A DNA stretch of 63,050 bases from the NCBI RefSeq assembly GCF_001707825.1, contig NZ_LYBM01000032.1, positions 1 to 63,050 on the forward strand, read 5' to 3'. A model generated the notes under the pieces. That model did not search any database. It was given only the letters and a program-made list of their open reading frames with translations, and was not told the origin of the DNA. The number at the start of each line of letters is the position of its first letter. The stretch's first letter is position 1. The DNA comes from Veronia pacifica (lineage in GTDB: Bacteria > Pseudomonadota > Gammaproteobacteria > Enterobacterales > Vibrionaceae). The translations under genes and the position numbers were made by a program. Shown piece by piece: positions 28,395-37,983 of the stretch.

Positions 28395-29228
28395 TTATAC
28401 TTTGATGCTTATGCCGGAAACGTTTTGAGGTTCTTGTGCTGAGCGTTTAGTCTCGACATTGACGTTACCCAATACAATGTTATGACCTGCAAGCACCTGC
28501 TCAAGGACAGGAACGGCTTTTTGTACCTTTTGGGTCAATAGATTATTTGATGATTGAAAATCGAGAGACAGTGACGATTTATCCAGTCGCGCGGCCGCAA
28601 CCAGCAAAGCACCATTATTCATTGGTAAGGTGATTTTTATACAAAAAGCCTGCTCATCTTCTTCATCTCGAGTGTCGTGTTTCTGTTCCCGATACGCTCT
28701 GATTTCAATTGGGGGCAATGTAGGCTCATTAACTGGTAATACCCAGTGAAACTGCCCGTCACGCGGGGATTCAGCAATCCTTTTCTCTGCCGTTAACATC
28801 AGCATCGCTTTTAATTCAGTACTCGTTGTATCGTCTGCTGAAAGAGCTTGATTCGTCAGTATAGTGAGCAGTGATGCCAATGTTTGGTCCGCGGGACGTT
28901 GTCTCAGCCATTGAGAGATAGATTGCGTGTCGCCAGCATTAGGCAGCATTAATTGTTTGAAAAGTTGACGTAATACTGGCTGAAATTGAGAGTCCTGAGC
29001 ATCAAGACGTCTTGCTAAAAGCGGGAGTACGTTCAATGATTGAAGTAACGCTGTCATGCGGGGAATTTGTGAAGACAGCGGTGACTCTGACGTCGCACCT
29101 TTCGATGATAGGGTGAAGTTAGATTCAAGGAGCATTTGTTTGACCAATAGCTCATGATTCTGTCGGTTTACCTTGTTGCCATCCTGGCTTTCCGTCATTG
29201 CTAACGGCGGTTTTTTTCCAATTATCAC
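28395..29228 (-). CDS. FliK-like protein (second hook-length-control family member)
   Basis: The 277-residue protein has no clear N-terminal domain. It ends in a region resembling the FliK C-terminal Flg_hook domain: FCIKITLPMNNGALLVAAARLDKSSLSLDFQS, then VPVLEQVLAGHNIVLGNVNVE. It is half the size of FliK at 7721 and lacks its acidic ruler. The gene is co-directional with the FlhB-like gene, like the ylqG-ylqH pair of Bacillus. The start is GTG 29228, with AAGGGA about ten bases upstream. ATG 29198 is the alternative. Its substrate and partner are unknown. Confidence 0.7.
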   Translation of the reverse strand: MIIGKKPPLAMTESQDGNKVNRQNHELLVKQMLLESNFTLSSKGATSESPLSSQIPRMTALLQSLNVLPLLARRLDAQDSQFQPVLRQLFKQLMLPNAGDTQSISQWLRQRPADQTLASLLTILTNQALSADDTTSTELKAMLMLTAEKRIAESPRDGQFHWVLPVNEPTLPPIEIRAYREQKHDTRDEEDEQAFCIKITLPMNNGALLVAAARLDKSSLSLDFQSSNNLLTQKVQKAVPVLEQVLAGHNIVLGNVNVETKRSAQEPQNVSGISIKV

Positions 29229-29337
29229 TGACGTAGTTCCCTTTCTGGCGAAGTGGTGGAGCGGCTAACAGTGGCGATCTTCTCTATGATATTATCGGTA
29301 TTTATTACTATTACTTTATTAGGAAGCAGCATTTTTT

Positions 29338-29958
29338 ATGTTGGATGTTCGGCAGCTAACCAGTATCCGCGGTGAACGCGTTTTGTTTGAAAACCTGAGT
29401 TTCAGTGTAGGAGATGGTGAACTGGTTCAGATTGAAGGACAGAACGGTGCTGGAAAAACAACACTTCTTAGGATCATCACAGGTCTTGGTGAGGCCGACG
29501 ACGGCACCATTTCATGGAATGGGGTCGCTATTCGAACGCAACGCGATGACTTCCACAGTGATTTGCTCTACCTCGGTCATAATACTGGTGTAAAGCGTGA
29601 GCTTACCGCCTTCGAAAACCTGTCTTTCTACTGCAAAATGCACCAGATTTCTGCTGATCCGGACAAGCTATGGCATGCTTTAGCTTGTGTAGGACTCGCA
29701 GGACGTGAAGATATTCCGGCCGCTCAGCTTTCTGCAGGACAAAATCGTCGAATAGCACTTGCCAGACTATGGATAACCACTGCTAAGATATGGGTATTGG
29801 ATGAGCCGCTGACAGCAATTGATAAACATGGTGTTAACGTTCTTGAGAAGCTGTTTAAGAATCATGTTAACAACGGCGGATCGGTTTTATTTACAACTCA
29901 TCAGGATATGTTCGAAAGTGACAAAAGTTTGCGTAAGATCAAATTGGGGGGTGAATGA
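29338..29958 (+). CDS. ccmA: Cytochrome c biogenesis ABC transporter ATP-binding protein CcmA
   Basis: CcmA powers release of holo-CcmE from the CcmABCD complex. The 206-residue ATPase has Walker A GQNGAGKTT near residue 40, the signature region LSAGQNRRIALARL, Walker B IWVLDEPL and the H-loop THQ. The ABC signature has AGQ in place of the common SGGQ, as usual in CcmA. It is the first gene of a complete nine-gene ccm operon. Confidence 0.96.
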   Translation: MLDVRQLTSIRGERVLFENLSFSVGDGELVQIEGQNGAGKTTLLRIITGLGEADDGTISWNGVAIRTQRDDFHSDLLYLGHNTGVKRELTAFENLSFYCKMHQISADPDKLWHALACVGLAGREDIPAAQLSAGQNRRIALARLWITTAKIWVLDEPLTAIDKHGVNVLEKLFKNHVNNGGSVLFTTHQDMFESDKSLRKIKLGGE

Positions 29959-30623
29959 TTGATGCTATTTTGACCGTGGTCCGGCGAGAGTTGATGATAG
30001 CGTTTCGGCGACAGGCTGACGTGCTGAACCCAATTTGGTTTTTCATCATAGTGATAACGCTCTTTCCTCTTGGTGTCGGTCCCAGCCCTCAATTATTGGC
30101 GGATATTGCCCCCGGTATTATTTGGGTTGCTGCGTTGCTGGCGGCGCTACTGTCGTTAGAACGACTGTTCAGGGATGACTTTATTGATGGATCCCTAGAG
30201 CAGATGCTGTTGATGCCCGAACCTCTCTCTGTATTGGTTCTGGCCAAAATACTGGCACACTGGCTTCTTACTGGCCTGCCACTGTTAATCGTCAGCCCTC
30301 TACTCGCGGTATTACTTTCTTTAGATATACAAACATACAAAGCGGTGTTGATGACCTTACTTCTCGGTACGCCCACACTCAGTTTCCTCGGAGCTATTGG
30401 TGTTTCCCTGACGGTGGGTTTGCGCAAAGGTGGTGTGCTTCTTAGCTTGCTGATCCTACCGCTATTTATTCCGGTATTAATTTTTGCTACGTCAGCAATT
30501 GATGCAGCGGCTATGGGACTGGCTATCAATGGGCAACTTGCCATTCTCGGTGCCATGCTGGCTGGCTCTGTGACACTGGCCCCATTCGCCGTTTCGGCAG
30601 GGCTAAGAGTAAGTATTCATTAA
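29955..30623 (+). CDS. ccmB: Heme exporter membrane protein CcmB
   Basis: CcmB is the membrane subunit that pairs with CcmA. The 222-residue protein has six hydrophobic helices and the family segment WVAALLAALLSLERLFRDDFIDGSLEQ, the conserved cytoplasmic loop that contacts CcmA. Its start overlaps the ccmA stop by four bases (ATGA). Confidence 0.95.
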   Translation: MIDAILTVVRRELMIAFRRQADVLNPIWFFIIVITLFPLGVGPSPQLLADIAPGIIWVAALLAALLSLERLFRDDFIDGSLEQMLLMPEPLSVLVLAKILAHWLLTGLPLLIVSPLLAVLLSLDIQTYKAVLMTLLLGTPTLSFLGAIGVSLTVGLRKGGVLLSLLILPLFIPVLIFATSAIDAAAMGLAINGQLAILGAMLAGSVTLAPFAVSAGLRVSIH

Positions 30624-30653
30624 CTATAAAATTGTAAGTAGAGCGATATTGCA

Positions 30654-31391
30654 ATGTGGAAATGGCTTCATCCTTATGCGAAACCCGAAGCAAGCTACAA
30701 ACTGTGCTCAACATTGACACCATGGTTCATGGTCATTGGCATTTTATCTCTGATCACAGGAACGATATGGGGCTTGCTATTTGCGCCTGCTGATTACCAG
30801 CAAGGTGATAGCTTTAGAATCATTTATATCCATGTGCCTGCGGCCATTTGGTCAATGGGTGCTTACATGTCGATGGCCATCGCCGCCTTCATTGGCACCG
30901 TATGGCAAATCAAAACGTCTGACTGGGCTGCTGCAGCGATGGCACCTGTTGGAGCTGTCTTCACCTTTATTGCCTTGCTGACAGGCGCTATTTGGGGTAA
31001 GCCAATGTGGGGTGCCTGGTGGGTATGGGATGCCCGCCTGACGTCAGAGCTCATATTACTGTTTCTCTATCTCGGTGTGATTGCACTTTATAACGCATTC
31101 GATGACCACAAAACCGGTGGGCGTGCTGCGGGGATTCTCGCGATGGTTGGTGTTATTAATCTCCCGATCATTCATTTCTCAGTTGAATGGTGGAACACCC
31201 TTCATCAGGGGGCGACCATCACTAAATTCGCCAAACCGTCCATTGCACCTGAAATGCTGTGGCCTCTGTTGCTGAATATTCTCGGCTTTGCTCTGTTTTT
31301 TGGTGGGGCAACGCTAATGGGGCTTCGAAACCATATTATCCAGCGAGAATCTCATCGTCCGTGGGTGAGAAAATTGGTTGAGGAGCACTGA
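30654..31391 (+). CDS. ccmC: Heme-handling membrane protein CcmC
   Basis: CcmC loads heme onto CcmE in the periplasm. The 245-residue protein has six membrane helices and the tryptophan-rich WxWD-type motif (GKPMWGAWWVWDARLTSEL). The two periplasmic His residues of the family are present, one in IYIHVPAAIWSMG and one in WWNTLHQGATI. The gene is complete and co-directional with ccmB. Confidence 0.96.
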   Translation: MWKWLHPYAKPEASYKLCSTLTPWFMVIGILSLITGTIWGLLFAPADYQQGDSFRIIYIHVPAAIWSMGAYMSMAIAAFIGTVWQIKTSDWAAAAMAPVGAVFTFIALLTGAIWGKPMWGAWWVWDARLTSELILLFLYLGVIALYNAFDDHKTGGRAAGILAMVGVINLPIIHFSVEWWNTLHQGATITKFAKPSIAPEMLWPLLLNILGFALFFGGATLMGLRNHIIQRESHRPWVRKLVEEH

Positions 31392-31392
31392 T

Positions 31393-31599
31393 ATGTATTT
31401 TGATTCTTTCTCTGATTTTCTTGCCATGGGGGGATATGCCCCTTACGTATGGAGTGCTTTTGGCATCACAGTCCTCGCAATGGTTGGATTGATTATGACG
31501 TCAGCACTTACTCACCGTAAATTACTGCGTGAGATAAAAAACAATCTCGCGCGTGAACAACGTATGAAAAAAGCTAAAGAGTTGGAGAGCACACTATGA
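31393..31599 (+). CDS. ccmD: Heme exporter small subunit CcmD
   Basis: CcmD is the small membrane subunit needed to release holo-CcmE. The start at ATG 31393 ([20 protein letters not shown]) gives 68 residues, the normal length, and has GAGGAG eight bases upstream. An upstream TTG inside ccmC would add five unrelated residues. One membrane helix (about 18-38) and a basic cytoplasmic tail ([21 protein letters not shown]) are visible. Confidence 0.94.
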   Translation: MYFDSFSDFLAMGGYAPYVWSAFGITVLAMVGLIMTSALTHRKLLREIKNNLAREQRMKKAKELESTL

Positions 31600-32081
31600 A
31601 CCCAAGACGCAAGAAACGCCTAGGTCTGGCTCTTGCTCTTGTAGTGGGTGCTGGCGCGACGATAGGTTTGATGCTGTATGCGTTAAATCAGAATATAGAT
31701 TTGTTTTATACCCCAACAGAGCTGGTCAATGGTAAGCCTGACGGTAGTAAGCCTATCGTGGGACAACGTCTCCGTATTGGCGGTATGGTTGTTGAAGGGT
31801 CTGTAAAGCGTGATCCTAAATCTCTTAAAGTGTCTTTTAGGGTGAAGGACATCGGCCCAGAAGTCACGGTAACCTACAACGGTATTTTGCCTGACCTTTT
31901 TCGAGAGGGGCAGGGCATCGTTGCTCAGGGAGAACTGGTTAACGCGACGACGGTAATGGCACACGAAGTGCTGGCAAAACATGATGAGAATTACATGCCG
32001 CCGGAAATTGCAGAAGCGATGGAAAAGTCTCACAAACCGCTGAAATATAGCGATGAGCAGAAACAAGGAACCAGTCTATGA
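31596..32081 (+). CDS. ccmE: Periplasmic heme chaperone CcmE
   Basis: CcmE carries heme covalently from CcmC to CcmF. The 161-residue protein has a basic N-terminus and a membrane anchor (about residues 8-28), then an OB-fold domain. The heme-binding His lies in the conserved [11 protein letters not shown] motif near the C-terminus. Its start overlaps the ccmD stop by four bases. Confidence 0.97.
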   Translation: MNPRRKKRLGLALALVVGAGATIGLMLYALNQNIDLFYTPTELVNGKPDGSKPIVGQRLRIGGMVVEGSVKRDPKSLKVSFRVKDIGPEVTVTYNGILPDLFREGQGIVAQGELVNATTVMAHEVLAKHDENYMPPEIAEAMEKSHKPLKYSDEQKQGTSL

Positions 32082-34066
32082 TAGCTGAACTGGGTCATTT
32101 TACTCTTATTATTGCCCTGGCATTTTCTGTTCTCCTGAGCATTTATCCGCTTTGGGGAGCACAAACCGGGAATCAGGCTATGATGCGCTCTGCGCGTCCG
32201 TTGTCAGTTGGCCTGTTTTTGATGTTGTTACTTTCGTTTTTAAGCCTTGCCTGGGCGTTTTATGTTAACGACTTCACTGTCTCCTACGTTGCCAGTAACT
32301 CCAACAGTGCCTTACCTTGGTACTATCGTCTGACTGCAATCTGGGGCTCCCATGAGGGCTCACTTCTCCTCTGGGTGTTTATTCAGGCGATTTGGACCGT
32401 TGCCGTAGCAATGTTCAGCCGTAATATGCCGTTAGAATCAGTTGCCCGTGTTTTGGCGGTGATGGGAATGATAGGAGTTGGTTTCCTACTGTTCATCATT
32501 CTGACCTCCAACCCGTTTGACAGAACCCTGCCTATCTTTCCTATTGACGGACGTGATTTGAACCCGTTACTGCAAGACCCTGGGCTGATCATTCACCCAC
32601 CAATGCTATATATGGGTTATGTGGGCTTCTCTGTTGCCTTTGCGTTTGCTATCGCGTCATTGATCTCAGGTAGATTAGATACTGCATGGGCTCGCTGGTC
32701 TCGTCCATGGACGATGGCAGCGTGGGTTTTCCTTACGCTTGGTATTGCATTGGGGTCATGGTGGGCTTACTACGAACTTGGCTGGGGCGGCTGGTGGTTC
32801 TGGGATCCGGTAGAGAATGCTTCCTTTATGCCTTGGTTGGCGGGCACCGCTCTGATTCACTCATTAGCGGTCACTGAAAAGCGGGGTACATTTAAGGCTT
32901 GGACTGTTCTGCTGGCGATTTCTGCTTTCTCGCTCAGCCTGCTCGGTACTTTCTTAGTGCGCTCTGGTGTGTTGGTCTCTGTTCATGCCTTTGCCTCTGA
33001 CCCGGCTCGCGGCCTGTTCATTCTTGCCTTTCTGGTGTTTGTTATTGGCGGCTCTCTATTGCTTTACGGCTTCCGGGCATCACAGGTACGTGTTCGCGGA
33101 AACTTTGAACTGCTATCCCGTGAGAACGGTTTACTAGCCAATAATATATTCTTGGTAGCGGCGTTGATTGTTGTGCTGTTGGGCACCTTGCTGCCGCTGG
33201 TTCACAAACAGCTTGGACTGGGCTCCGTCTCCATCGGCGAACCGTTTTTTAATACTTTGTTTACTTGGCTAGCCATACCGTTCGCCTTTTTACTGGGTAT
33301 TGGGCCTTTGATCCGCTGGAAACGCGACAAACTGGAAAACTTCCGCAAGGAGCTCATTGTAACGGCTCTCGTTGCCGTCCCGGGTGGCGTTGCGCTTGTC
33401 TGGTTGTTCACCGACACCTTCATGCCGTTGGCGGCAGTAGGCGCTGTAATGGCATTGTGGATAGTGATATTGCAAGGTGTTGAGGCGTATCAACGTGCTA
33501 CGCATCGTCATGATCTATGGACGGGGCTTGGCAAACTAGGCCGAAGTCACTGGGCAATGGTACTGGGCCACCTCGGTCTGGCGGTGACCGTAATAGGTAT
33601 CGCGATGGTGCAGAATTACGATATTGAACGTGATGTCCGCATGGCACCAGGCGATACTGTTGAAATTCAGGGATACCAATTTTATTTTGCCGGGTTGAGA
33701 GATAAAAATGGTTCTAACTACGAAGGTTATGAAGGTGTGTTTAAGATTTTTGCCGACGGTGAGCAAATATCTCAATTACATGCTGAAAAACGTTTCTATT
33801 CTGTTCAGCGCTCCATGATGACTGAGGCCGCCATTGACGCAGGTTTGACCCGTGATCTCTATGTTGCACTGGGCGAGCGATTGGATGATGGCGCTTGGGC
33901 AGTGCGGCTGTATTACAAGCCGTTCGTGCGTTGGATTTGGCTGGGTGCCCTGATTATGGCGATTGGCGGTGTCTGTGCAATGTCTGACAAACGCTATCGT
34001 TTCCGTAAAGCAGTAAAAACATCAGAACAGGTTGCCCCGACACGTCTGAAGGAAGTCCGTGAATGA
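32078..34066 (+). CDS. ccmF: Cytochrome c heme lyase subunit CcmF
   Basis: CcmF joins heme from CcmE to apocytochrome c. The 662-residue protein is highly hydrophobic with about 14-15 membrane helices. It contains the WWD domain ([22 protein letters not shown]) and periplasmic His residues, for example in [11 protein letters not shown] and [12 protein letters not shown]. It overlaps ccmE and ccmG by four bases each, consistent with one tightly coupled operon. Confidence 0.97.
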   Translation: MIAELGHFTLIIALAFSVLLSIYPLWGAQTGNQAMMRSARPLSVGLFLMLLLSFLSLAWAFYVNDFTVSYVASNSNSALPWYYRLTAIWGSHEGSLLLWVFIQAIWTVAVAMFSRNMPLESVARVLAVMGMIGVGFLLFIILTSNPFDRTLPIFPIDGRDLNPLLQDPGLIIHPPMLYMGYVGFSVAFAFAIASLISGRLDTAWARWSRPWTMAAWVFLTLGIALGSWWAYYELGWGGWWFWDPVENASFMPWLAGTALIHSLAVTEKRGTFKAWTVLLAISAFSLSLLGTFLVRSGVLVSVHAFASDPARGLFILAFLVFVIGGSLLLYGFRASQVRVRGNFELLSRENGLLANNIFLVAALIVVLLGTLLPLVHKQLGLGSVSIGEPFFNTLFTWLAIPFAFLLGIGPLIRWKRDKLENFRKELIVTALVAVPGGVALVWLFTDTFMPLAAVGAVMALWIVILQGVEAYQRATHRHDLWTGLGKLGRSHWAMVLGHLGLAVTVIGIAMVQNYDIERDVRMAPGDTVEIQGYQFYFAGLRDKNGSNYEGYEGVFKIFADGEQISQLHAEKRFYSVQRSMMTEAAIDAGLTRDLYVALGERLDDGAWAVRLYYKPFVRWIWLGALIMAIGGVCAMSDKRYRFRKAVKTSEQVAPTRLKEVRE

Positions 34067-34617
34067 ATCGATCATTTTTCTACGTACCACTAATATCGTT
34101 TATGGTGCTGGTTGTTATATTTTTGTTTGAATTCGATCGAATAATAGATGGGGAAGGTCCTACAAAACTTGAATCTGTTTTGGTGGGGCAAACCGTTCCA
34201 GAATTTCGCCTCGAAGATCTGGCCGAGCCGGGTAAGCTTTACGATCAGAGCATTTTTAAAGGTAAGCCATTACTGCTGAATGTTTGGGCAACCTGGTGTC
34301 CTACCTGTTACAGCGAGCATACTTTTCTTAATACCCTTGCTGTTGATGGGGTGAAAATTATTGGTCTGAACTACAAAGATGAGCGCTTGAAAGCCATGAA
34401 CTGGCTCAACAGCCTAGGTAACCCATACCTTATTACTTTGTTTGACGGTAACGGCATGTTAGGGCTTGATCTGGGTGTCTATGGTGCTCCAGAGACCTTT
34501 ATGATTGATGCAAATGGCATAATTCGTTACCGACATGTCGGCGATGTTAATGACCAGAACTGGAACTCAACGCTGAAGCCTATGTATGAAAAGCTGTTAG
34601 CGGAGACTGCATCATGA
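34063..34617 (+). CDS. ccmG: Thiol:disulfide interchange protein CcmG (DsbE)
   Basis: CcmG is a membrane-tethered thioredoxin-like reductant for apocytochrome c. The 184-residue protein has an N-terminal membrane anchor (about residues 5-23) and the active site WATWCPTC. The acidic central region and the cis-proline loop (GAPETF) typical of the family are present. It overlaps both ccmF and ccmH by four bases. Confidence 0.96.
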   Translation: MNRSFFYVPLISFMVLVVIFLFEFDRIIDGEGPTKLESVLVGQTVPEFRLEDLAEPGKLYDQSIFKGKPLLLNVWATWCPTCYSEHTFLNTLAVDGVKIIGLNYKDERLKAMNWLNSLGNPYLITLFDGNGMLGLDLGVYGAPETFMIDANGIIRYRHVGDVNDQNWNSTLKPMYEKLLAETAS

Positions 34618-35102
34618 CCAGACTGCTAACAGGTTTTTTCGCTGTGATACTGACATTCTCAGTCTGCGCTGCTGTTGATGTCTATCAATTTGATACGCCG
34701 GAACAAGAAGCCCTTTTCCATTCATTGGGAAAAGAGCTGCGCTGTCCTAAGTGTCAAAACAACAATATTGCTGATTCCAACGCCGGTTTGGCACAGGACC
34801 TTCGAATGAAGGTTTATCAGATGATCAAACAAGGGAAATCAGAAAGAGAGATCATCGATTACATGGTTGCCCGCTATGGTAACTTTGTCACTTATAATCC
34901 TCCTGTTACCAGCTCTACATTTATCCTCTGGGCTGGTCCCGCTCTCTTCATCGTGTTGGGGTTTTCTGTCTTGGTATTGCGCAGCCGGCGCAAAGAGAAA
35001 GTTGTGTTGTCAGATAACGCTTTGAACCATGATGAAGAGGAAAGACTGGCCGCTTTACTTGAAGACAGCCAGAAAGAAGAGAAGCAAAAGGATCCGAAGT
35101 AA
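34614..35102 (+). CDS. ccmH: Cytochrome c maturation thiol protein CcmH
   Basis: CcmH resolves the thiols of apocytochrome c with CcmG. The 162-residue protein has a signal peptide (about residues 1-19), the redox motif RCPKCQNNNIADSNA and a three-helix domain. One C-terminal membrane helix follows (about 101-121), then a charged tail. It is the short form, with the TPR part encoded separately in ccmI. Confidence 0.95.
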   Translation: MTRLLTGFFAVILTFSVCAAVDVYQFDTPEQEALFHSLGKELRCPKCQNNNIADSNAGLAQDLRMKVYQMIKQGKSEREIIDYMVARYGNFVTYNPPVTSSTFILWAGPALFIVLGFSVLVLRSRRKEKVVLSDNALNHDEEERLAALLEDSQKEEKQKDPK

Positions 35103-36319
35103 TGATCGAACTCTGGTTTTGGGTGGCAACTGCTTTAATTGTGCTGTTGTCCGTGTTGATATTCGTCTTGCCCATGTTCAGCGGAAAAAATCAGGATGTC
35201 GCAGCCAGTCGTGACCAACTCAATAAGGCCTTTTATCGCGAGCGTATGTCTGAAATCGACGAGGAAAGTCGCGAGGGTTTGGTCGAGGATAAGTCTGAGT
35301 TAGAAGTTGAGCTAAAAAAATCCCTTCTCGATGACATACCGGCCAATAAAGACGTTGTTCAGAGCCAAGGTGTGAAGCTCTGGATGCTAATGCCCGGTAT
35401 CATTGTACTGGTTGGTCTGAGCTACGGTTTGTATTTTGTTGAGGGGCATAGCGACAAGGTCAGTCATTGGTATCAGGTGACCGAGAACCTGCCTGAACTG
35501 TCAGATCGCCTGATGGACAGCGAGGCTGAGCCACTGAGCGATCAGGAAATGACAGATTTGACGCTTGCTTTACGAACCAAACTTCAGCAGTCACCTGACG
35601 ACGCGACAGGTTGGTTATTGTTGGGTCGTTTAGGGTTATCTAACCGCGATATGACCACCGCATTGGGTGCAATGGAAAAAGCCTACAAACTGAAACCCAA
35701 TGATATGACAATGAAGCTCGGTTACGCACAGGCAATGTTGTACACGGGCGATGAAACCTATGTCTCGCAGTCCCGAAAAATCCTGCGTGAAGTGATCGGT
35801 CAGGATCATACCAATACTCAAGCATACTCTTTACTGGCGTTTGAAGCATTTGGCCGAGGAGCGTTCGACGAGGCGATTGATGCATGGTCTGCAATGAAAG
35901 CCTTTTTACCCGCAAATGACTCACGACATAAGATGCTTGATATGAGTATTGCGCAGGCTAAAGCACGCCTCGGTATAACAGACGATACGTCATCGGTGAC
36001 AGTGACCGTTTCTTTGTCAGATGAGGTGAAAGTTCCGCAGAATGCAGCATTAATTGTCTCTGTGCATTCTGCTGATGGGGCGACAATGCCCTATGCAGCA
36101 AAACGAATAAAAGCATCTACTTTCCCAGTCACTGTAACCTTGACTGATGCCGATAACATGCTTGAAGCCCGAAAAATGTCGTCATTGTCTGGCATTGTAG
36201 TCAGAGCCCGACTTGATAACGACGGCAATGTGACGACGAAAAAGGGAGACTGGTACGGCGAGAGTAAACCGACAAAGCTGGGAGATAAGTCTCAAGTTAG
36301 TATCAATAAACGCTTCTAA
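35102..36319 (+). CDS. ccmI: Apocytochrome c chaperone CcmI
   Basis: CcmI delivers apocytochrome c to the CcmF/H complex. The 405-residue protein has two N-terminal membrane helices (about 3-25 and 95-115) around a cytoplasmic loop with a leucine-zipper-like acidic stretch. A TPR domain (about 150-280, including ATGWLLLGRLGLSNRDMTTAL) and a C-terminal beta-rich periplasmic domain follow. It is the last gene of the ccm operon and its start overlaps the ccmH stop by one base. Confidence 0.94.
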   Translation: MIELWFWVATALIVLLSVLIFVLPMFSGKNQDVAASRDQLNKAFYRERMSEIDEESREGLVEDKSELEVELKKSLLDDIPANKDVVQSQGVKLWMLMPGIIVLVGLSYGLYFVEGHSDKVSHWYQVTENLPELSDRLMDSEAEPLSDQEMTDLTLALRTKLQQSPDDATGWLLLGRLGLSNRDMTTALGAMEKAYKLKPNDMTMKLGYAQAMLYTGDETYVSQSRKILREVIGQDHTNTQAYSLLAFEAFGRGAFDEAIDAWSAMKAFLPANDSRHKMLDMSIAQAKARLGITDDTSSVTVTVSLSDEVKVPQNAALIVSVHSADGATMPYAAKRIKASTFPVTVTLTDADNMLEARKMSSLSGIVVRARLDNDGNVTTKKGDWYGESKPTKLGDKSQVSINKRF

Positions 36320-36350
36320 CTCAGTTATAATTGAGCGGTAGCTTTGGAAG

Positions 36351-36379
36351 GGCTGGCATTTTGCCAGCCTGTTTTGTTA
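36351..36379 (+). terminator. Probable terminator after ccmI
   Basis: GGCTGGCA and TGCCAGCC form a perfect 8-bp stem with a three-base loop, followed by TGTTTTGTTAT. The T-tract is interrupted, so termination may be partial. The next gene starts within 30 bases. Confidence 0.65.
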
Positions 36380-36386
36380 TCTATAA

Positions 36387-37163
36387 TTGGATAAAGTTTT
36401 GTATTTTAAGCGATTAATATTAGCCATAGGACTTATTTTCATTGTCACTGGCTGTGTTCAAACCCCTCAGGAGCAAGCTGGACTTGAAGTCAGGACCAAC
36501 CCTGACGATCCTCTAGAGGAGTTCAACCGTGCCATGTGGGCGGTGAATTACGACTATCTTGACCCTTATTTGGTTAAGCCTGCGTCGGATATTTATGTCG
36601 GCTACGTACCTTCCTGGACCCGGAAAGGCCTGTCTAATTTTATTGATAATCTCTCTGAGCCAGCCAGCATGATTAACAGTATTTTTATGCTTGAAGGCAA
36701 AGATGCGGTGAATCATTTCAACCGTTTCTGGATAAATACCTTGTTCGGGCTTGGCGGCATTATTGATATTGCCTCAGCGGCCAATATACAGAAAATGAGT
36801 GATCGTGAATTCGGCGATGCTGCTGGTCATTACGACGTTGGTCATGGTGCTTACCTTATGATCCCTGGCTATGGACCAACAACGGTACGTGCCTCAGCGG
36901 GTAAAGTGGTTGATGGTCTTTATCCACCACTTGCTTTGCTTTCATTTCCTCAGGCCGTCGCAAAGTTCGTGATTGGTGGTCTTGAAACCCGGGCAGAGTT
37001 ATCAAAGCAGCAGGCGTTGTTAGATAGCTCTCCAGATCCTTATAAGTTCGTTCGTGATGCCTACTTGCAGAATCAAGACTTCAAAGCGCGAGGTAATGAT
37101 ACGGAAGTTGAAGAACTGAATGATGAAGACCTTGAGGGTTTGTTAGATGAAATCGATGAGTGA
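36387..37163 (+). CDS. mlaA: Outer-membrane lipid asymmetry lipoprotein MlaA (VacJ)
   Basis: MlaA removes mislocalised phospholipids from the outer leaflet and passes them to MlaC. The protein has about 258 residues, with a signal peptide ending in the lipobox VTGC and the MlaA core (DPLEEFNRAMWAVNYDYLDPYLVKP, SEPASMINSIFMLEGKDAVNHFNRFWINTLFGLGG). It has an acidic tail after the domain. No ATG is available upstream. TTG 36387 gives the longest form, but TTG 36399 is preceded by GGATAAAG at good distance and would give a shorter signal peptide (MYFKRLILAI), and may be the true start. Confidence 0.93.
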   Translation: MDKVLYFKRLILAIGLIFIVTGCVQTPQEQAGLEVRTNPDDPLEEFNRAMWAVNYDYLDPYLVKPASDIYVGYVPSWTRKGLSNFIDNLSEPASMINSIFMLEGKDAVNHFNRFWINTLFGLGGIIDIASAANIQKMSDREFGDAAGHYDVGHGAYLMIPGYGPTTVRASAGKVVDGLYPPLALLSFPQAVAKFVIGGLETRAELSKQQALLDSSPDPYKFVRDAYLQNQDFKARGNDTEVEELNDEDLEGLLDEIDE

Positions 37164-37187
37164 TCGCTAGTTAGCTATGTCTTATCG

Positions 37188-37222
37188 AATATTAAAAAAC
37201 GCCATCTGGCGTTTTTAATATT
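37188..37222. terminator. Bidirectional terminator between mlaA and the DUF3379 gene
   Basis: AATATTAAAAAACGCCA and TGGCGTTTTTAATATT form a long stem with a two-base tip. There is a T-tract on one strand and an A-tract on the other, so it can stop transcripts from both converging genes. Confidence 0.85.
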
Positions 37223-37242
37223 GATCAGGTCTAAGTACATCA

Positions 37243-37983
37243 TCATATTGACCTGATATGCTTAACCAGCTCGTTTGCTACCGGCTCAATATCGCTTCCC
37301 TTATCGCCGACGATAATCACTCTGTTCTTGGCGGAATCTTTAATCACTGCTTTCATTTTATCATCAGCAAAGCCTTCCAGAACATTCCCTCTCGGAGGCA
37401 CCATAAATATTGTCATCTTTTGGCCTTCGTCCGTGATGATATCGAGGTGCAAAGCGGGCCCCTGTCCTCCAAAGTTACAATGATTGACAAAGGTTATTTT
37501 GCCCGGAAATGCATCAAAGTATTCGCCAAAAGGGGAGAGCTTTGCGTTGATCTGCTCAAGAGTTGCCTTTTCATTCTTATCTTTTGAGAAGCCAACCTCT
37601 TTGTAGTACTGAGAGATCGCCATTTGTCCGAGGCTTTTCTTGCTGGTTTGCGCAACATCCTGTGAAGGTTCGGAGAAAGTGTCCGACCAGTTAAATTGAC
37701 CAATGGCAACGCCGAATACAAAGGCAACTGACGCTGCGATAGACATATTGAATGAAGGTTTCAGCTGTTTTTTCTCGATCTCGCTTTTATGTTTAAACAT
37801 GATCTTATCTGCGAGGTCTTCCGGAACGTCAACACGCAGTGCTTCGTCTAATATTTCATCAAACTGCTCGAGCTCTTTTTGAAACTTTTCATTTGATGCA
37901 GAAGCCTTGCGCATCTCCAGAACCTCAGGACTGTTGTCCTGTGGATCCGCCAGAATACGTCGACGAAATTCAAGTTCGTCCAC
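37243..37983 (-). CDS. DUF3379 membrane protein, probable anti-sigma factor
   Basis: The 246-residue protein has an N-terminal acidic helical region (about residues 1-75), one membrane helix at about 82-98 (SIAASVAFVFGVAIGQF) and an extracytoplasmic domain ending in a Lys/Asp-rich segment. It matches the DUF3379 family in outline. The gene overlaps the upstream sigma-factor gene by 14 bases and starts with GTG, an arrangement typical of sigma/anti-sigma pairs. The anti-sigma role is inferred from topology and context only. No zinc-binding HxxxCxxC motif is visible. Confidence 0.75.
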   Translation of the reverse strand: MDELEFRRRILADPQDNSPEVLEMRKASASNEKFQKELEQFDEILDEALRVDVPEDLADKIMFKHKSEIEKKQLKPSFNMSIAASVAFVFGVAIGQFNWSDTFSEPSQDVAQTSKKSLGQMAISQYYKEVGFSKDKNEKATLEQINAKLSPFGEYFDAFPGKITFVNHCNFGGQGPALHLDIITDEGQKMTIFMVPPRGNVLEGFADDKMKAVIKDSAKNRVIIVGDKGSDIEPVANELVKHIRSI

